From: QAMH01 sp964435565 | GTDB taxonomy: Bacteria; Actinomycetota; Coriobacteriia; Coriobacteriales; QAMH01 | Reading direction: 5' to 3' | Assembly (NCBI GenBank): GCA_964435565.1 | Contig: CAYSZR010000073.1 | Location: 1-6,426, forward strand | DNA length: 6,426 nt | The notes under the pieces: model-generated | What the model was told of the DNA's origin: nothing | Databases searched by the model: none | Seen by the model: the letters and a program-made list of their open reading frames with translations, nothing else | Shown: positions 4,453 through 6,426 of the stretch, one piece after another | Layout: every line of letters starts with the position of its first letter | How positions within the stretch are numbered: position 1 is the first letter of the stretch | Made by a program: the position numbers and the translations under genes

Positions 4453-6426
4453 GATGAAATCCATGCATCTGCAGACTCGCAGTCCACTGTAGTCGATACG
4501 TCTGAGTCAGTTGCAGCTGATACAGTGTCTTCAGATGCGACAGATGCTGACGACGTTGTCGTCTCATCTTCGCAGGATTCCTTGGCAAAAACCACCGCCT
4601 CGTCGAGTGCGCCCGAACCCGAAAGCGAAGGCGTCGAATCTTCAGAAGACCATAAGGCAGCTGATGACCCTGCATCAGCCAAGGCTGCTGCTGAAGCATC
4701 TGCTACGGACAAGCAGGAGCAAACGGCTGTACCTGTCCATACTGCTCTTTCAGGCGATCTTCCCGTGACGCTTTCCTTTACGAACAGCGATGGCGCTTCT
4801 GTTGACTCCGTGAGCGTCTGCCTGCAGCTGCAGAGTCGCACTGCTTCATGGAACCCTGCAGATTCCTCATGGGGCGAGTGCGGCGACTGGGTCGACGTTT
4901 CAGGCGATGCTGCTAAGATTAATCTTTCTGCAGAAGAGCTTATCCAGGTCAAGGATGCCGATTCTCAGTACACCTTCACGGACCTCTCGCTTCAGACTGT
5001 GACTGATGAGGGAGCCTATGCAAGCCGCACGCAGTATCGCGTTATCGAGACCCAGGTCGACGGGATAGACCTTGCCTATGATTCGACCTCAGAAGATGGC
5101 GCTATGACCTATAGGGCCACGGTATCGACTTCGAAGGCAGAATATGCGGTTATTGTTCCGGTCGATGCGGCGCTTGAAGCGCTGACTGACGAAACCGGCG
5201 TCGATATAGCAAGCCCTGCAAATGGCAAGCCAGAGATTATCTCCGTCGTGAACACGCTGCAGCCTGCCGCGTCCATCGCTTTGAGCGCGCAAAGCGACCC
5301 AAACACGTTTACGGTATATAACACTGCTTATAACTATGGGGATGGGGATAAAATCACCTATAGGGTTGATAGTCCGTGCACGGTGAAACATGGATCGACT
5401 ACGATTGCGACACTGGAAGCGAACGGCTCGTTCCAGATCGATAACTCGCTTGCATCGTTTACAATCGTGACCACGGCAAGTTCGCTTTCGGTGACGCTCG
5501 ATGCCGAAGCTACCGGTTGTTCTATCATCGGCTCCAACCGGCAAAAGCTTTCAACGGGAGGCGTCAATCCTACATCTGAAGTAACCTTTGGATCTCAGAA
5601 GGCAAAAAACGTTGTTAATGTACAGAAGGATTGGTTTGACGGAGCGACTACCAAGACGCTCGGTTCTGTCGAGGGTATGAGCATGGCGTTGCAATATTCT
5701 GTTAAGGGCACAGACTGGACCACCATCACTGATGGCAACGCAGGTGATTTGGGGCTCGCAAAAGCACCGTCTATTCCTGCACCTACCGGCAATGATAGCG
5801 CTTGGAAGTATGCCTTCGACAAGTCTCTTAACCAATATGATGCTAATGGCAACGAGGTTACCTATCGTCTGGCAGAGACAAGCGTGCCCAAGGGGTATGT
5901 CTCCTCTTATCTTTCCACGGATTCCACGGTGCTCACGAACACCAAGCTGGGCAGCTATTCGGCTACGAAGAAGTGGGATGACGCTTCCAACAAGTATTCG
6001 ACCAGGGTTGATGTGACGACATGGCTTGCCGCCCTGAAGTTGCATAAAACGAGTCTTTCCGACGTGACGACAGAGGTTCCTCTTACCACGACTGACGAAA
6101 ATGCCGAAGGCTATGTCACCGTTGAACCGATTGGTGACTTGTGGACCATATCGCTTCCCAACGTTCGCGCATTTGACGAGAATGATTACCCCTGCACTTA
6201 CTACATCACTGAGAGTAATGTGTCAGTGAAAGATGGCAATACCGCTCCTGAGGGCACTGTTTATGTTCCTACATATCTTAATCAAGATAACTATGCGTCT
6301 ATAACCAGTGCTTTATACACAGATGGCACGCTGACCAATACCTTAGAAAATACCATGACCTTTACCGCCACGAAGAAGTGGATGGACGATGGAACGGATA
6401 CGACAAAGGCCGCGCGTCCTGCTGTA
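4324..6426 (+). CDS. Secreted Cna-B-repeat surface protein, N-terminal part (3' end outside window)
   Basis: One frame runs 701 codons from ATG 4324 to the edge without a stop. GGGAGA at 4313-4318 is well placed, and no other in-frame start fits: the ATG at 4264 ends at TGA 4291-4293. The order of parts is: a long signal peptide (1-43), an acidic Ser/Ala/Asp-rich stretch (44-140), a degenerate Cna-B-like module (~144-312), an unrecognised region (~313-425), and Cna-B-type modules at ~430-542, ~543-674 and from ~677 onward. Such modules form stiff, isopeptide-locked stalks in adhesins and pilins of Gram-positive bacteria. A sortase LPXTG-type anchor would lie at the missing C-terminus and is not seen. 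The gene has its own promoter-like region and is separated from the pyr operon by an inverted repeat, so it is probably an independent unit. The ligand is unknown. Adhesin or pilin-like is inferred from architecture alone. Confidence 0.88.
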   Translation, partial: MKNTTRASRIAKAFIGSRGLRSTLSVILSISLVLSVSNIAVYADEIHASADSQSTVVDTSESVAADTVSSDATDADDVVVSSSQDSLAKTTASSSAPEPESEGVESSEDHKAADDPASAKAAAEASATDKQEQTAVPVHTALSGDLPVTLSFTNSDGASVDSVSVCLQLQSRTASWNPADSSWGECGDWVDVSGDAAKINLSAEELIQVKDADSQYTFTDLSLQTVTDEGAYASRTQYRVIETQVDGIDLAYDSTSEDGAMTYRATVSTSKAEYAVIVPVDAALEALTDETGVDIASPANGKPEIISVVNTLQPAASIALSAQSDPNTFTVYNTAYNYGDGDKITYRVDSPCTVKHGSTTIATLEANGSFQIDNSLASFTIVTTASSLSVTLDAEATGCSIIGSNRQKLSTGGVNPTSEVTFGSQKAKNVVNVQKDWFDGATTKTLGSVEGMSMALQYSVKGTDWTTITDGNAGDLGLAKAPSIPAPTGNDSAWKYAFDKSLNQYDANGNEVTYRLAETSVPKGYVSSYLSTDSTVLTNTKLGSYSATKKWDDASNKYSTRVDVTTWLAALKLHKTSLSDVTTEVPLTTTDENAEGYVTVEPIGDLWTISLPNVRAFDENDYPCTYYITESNVSVKDGNTAPEGTVYVPTYLNQDNYASITSALYTDGTLTNTLENTMTFTATKKWMDDGTDTTKAARPAV
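4453..4743 (+). other. Acidic Ser/Ala/Asp/Glu-rich low-complexity segment (residues 44-140)
   Basis: After cleavage about 97 residues are dominated by Ser, Ala, Asp, Glu, Thr and Val, with almost no aromatic residues and few positive charges (for example SSDATDADDVVVSSS, residues 69-83). This should be disordered. Similar stretches in wall proteins act as spacers or glycosylated regions. There is no clear repeat period. Confidence 0.7.
4753..5259 (+). other. Degenerate Cna-B-like module (residues ~144-312)
   Basis: The segment starts VTLSFTNSDG, where the intact modules have a K-x-W strand, continues to YTFTDLS (216-222) and YRVIETQ (238-244), and ends VVNTL (308-312), echoing the terminal LTNT of the later modules. 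The acidic residue (E242) and terminal Asn (N310) are in the expected places, but the first-strand Lys is absent and Thr/Asn stand there. Two cysteines, C166 and C186, are present. Assignment rests on motif order only, so it may be a different beta-sandwich. Confidence 0.45.
5260..5598 (+). other. Unrecognised region between Cna-B-like modules (residues ~313-425)
   Basis: About 113 residues alternate polar and hydrophobic residues with many Thr and Ser, as in beta-sandwich domains (for example FTVYNTAYNYGDGDKITYRV, 329-348). It lacks the K-x-W opening, the YxxxE centre and the LTNT end of Cna-B modules. It has two cysteines, C352 and C399. I do not recognise the family. It could be the ligand-binding domain or an eroded module. 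Confidence 0.4.
5611..6426 (+). repeat. Tandem Cna-B-type modules 2, 3 and the start of 4
   Basis: Module 2 (5611-5949) opens VNVQKDW, has YRLAETSVPKGY and ends LTNT. Module 3 (5950-6345) opens SATKKWDD, has YYITESNV and ends LTNT. Module 4 (6352 to the edge) opens FTATKKWMDDG and shows the usual later RP. The expected isopeptide triads (Lys, catalytic Glu, Asn) are K435/E518/N539 and K549/E630/N672; K684 begins the third. The spacing is 114 then 135 residues. At DNA level modules 3 and 4 share ACGAAGAAGTGG (5965-5976 and 6370-6381) but otherwise differ, so the repeats are old. Confidence 0.8.

Noticed and set aside
4162..4464. 100-residue minus-strand frame across the intergenic region
   Set aside because: It spans the promoter region, runs into the inverted repeat and has no recognisable motif.
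4446..4952. 168-residue Ser/Ala-rich minus-strand frame opposite the surface protein
   Set aside because: It mirrors the Ser/Ala/Asp-rich low-complexity segment on the + strand, where codon symmetry leaves the reverse frame open. No start signal or domain supports it.
1..6426. CRISPR arrays, tRNA/rRNA genes, insertion sequences, attachment sites
   Set aside because: No regularly spaced repeats, tRNA-like cloverleaf, transposase motif or flanking inverted repeats were seen.

Overview
The window suggests a Gram-positive, probably anaerobic bacterium of intermediate to moderately high GC. Three things point that way: a class 1B (PyrK + PyrD, NAD-linked) dihydroorotate dehydrogenase, a compact pyr gene string, and a large secreted protein with Cna-B-type modules. 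My best guess is class Coriobacteriia (Actinobacteria; Cryptobacterium/Slackia/Eggerthella relatives). That placement is inference from gene content and style. No rRNA or other phylogenetic marker is present.

Positions 1-4105 hold the 3' part of a de novo pyrimidine operon, all on the + strand: carB (5' end missing), pyrK, pyrD and pyrF. PyrK and PyrD overlap by ATGA and pyrD and pyrF are 6 nt apart, so these three are almost certainly co-transcribed and translationally linked. A 141-nt gap between carB and pyrK holds a strong GC hairpin without a T-tract and a repeated ATGCATGTA motif. Together the genes make carbamoyl phosphate (CarB), oxidise dihydroorotate to orotate (PyrK/PyrD) and decarboxylate OMP to UMP (PyrF). 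UMP is the classical feedback inhibitor of CarB. pyrE, needed between PyrD and PyrF, does not follow pyrF here.

Positions 4106-4323 are intergenic. They contain a perfect 13-bp inverted repeat just after pyrF (terminator-like), a plausible promoter, a palindrome next to its -10, short CGAATGC repeats, and a small hairpin before the next ribosome binding site.

From 4324 to the right edge runs one uninterrupted reading frame of 701 codons that leaves the window without a stop. It encodes the N-terminal part of a secreted surface protein: long signal peptide, acidic Ser/Ala/Asp-rich stretch, a degenerate Cna-B-like module, a region I do not recognise, then two complete Cna-B-type modules and the start of a third, with residues expected for Lys-Asn isopeptide cross-links. 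This protein is the least ordinary part of the window. The pyrimidine genes look intact and conventional.
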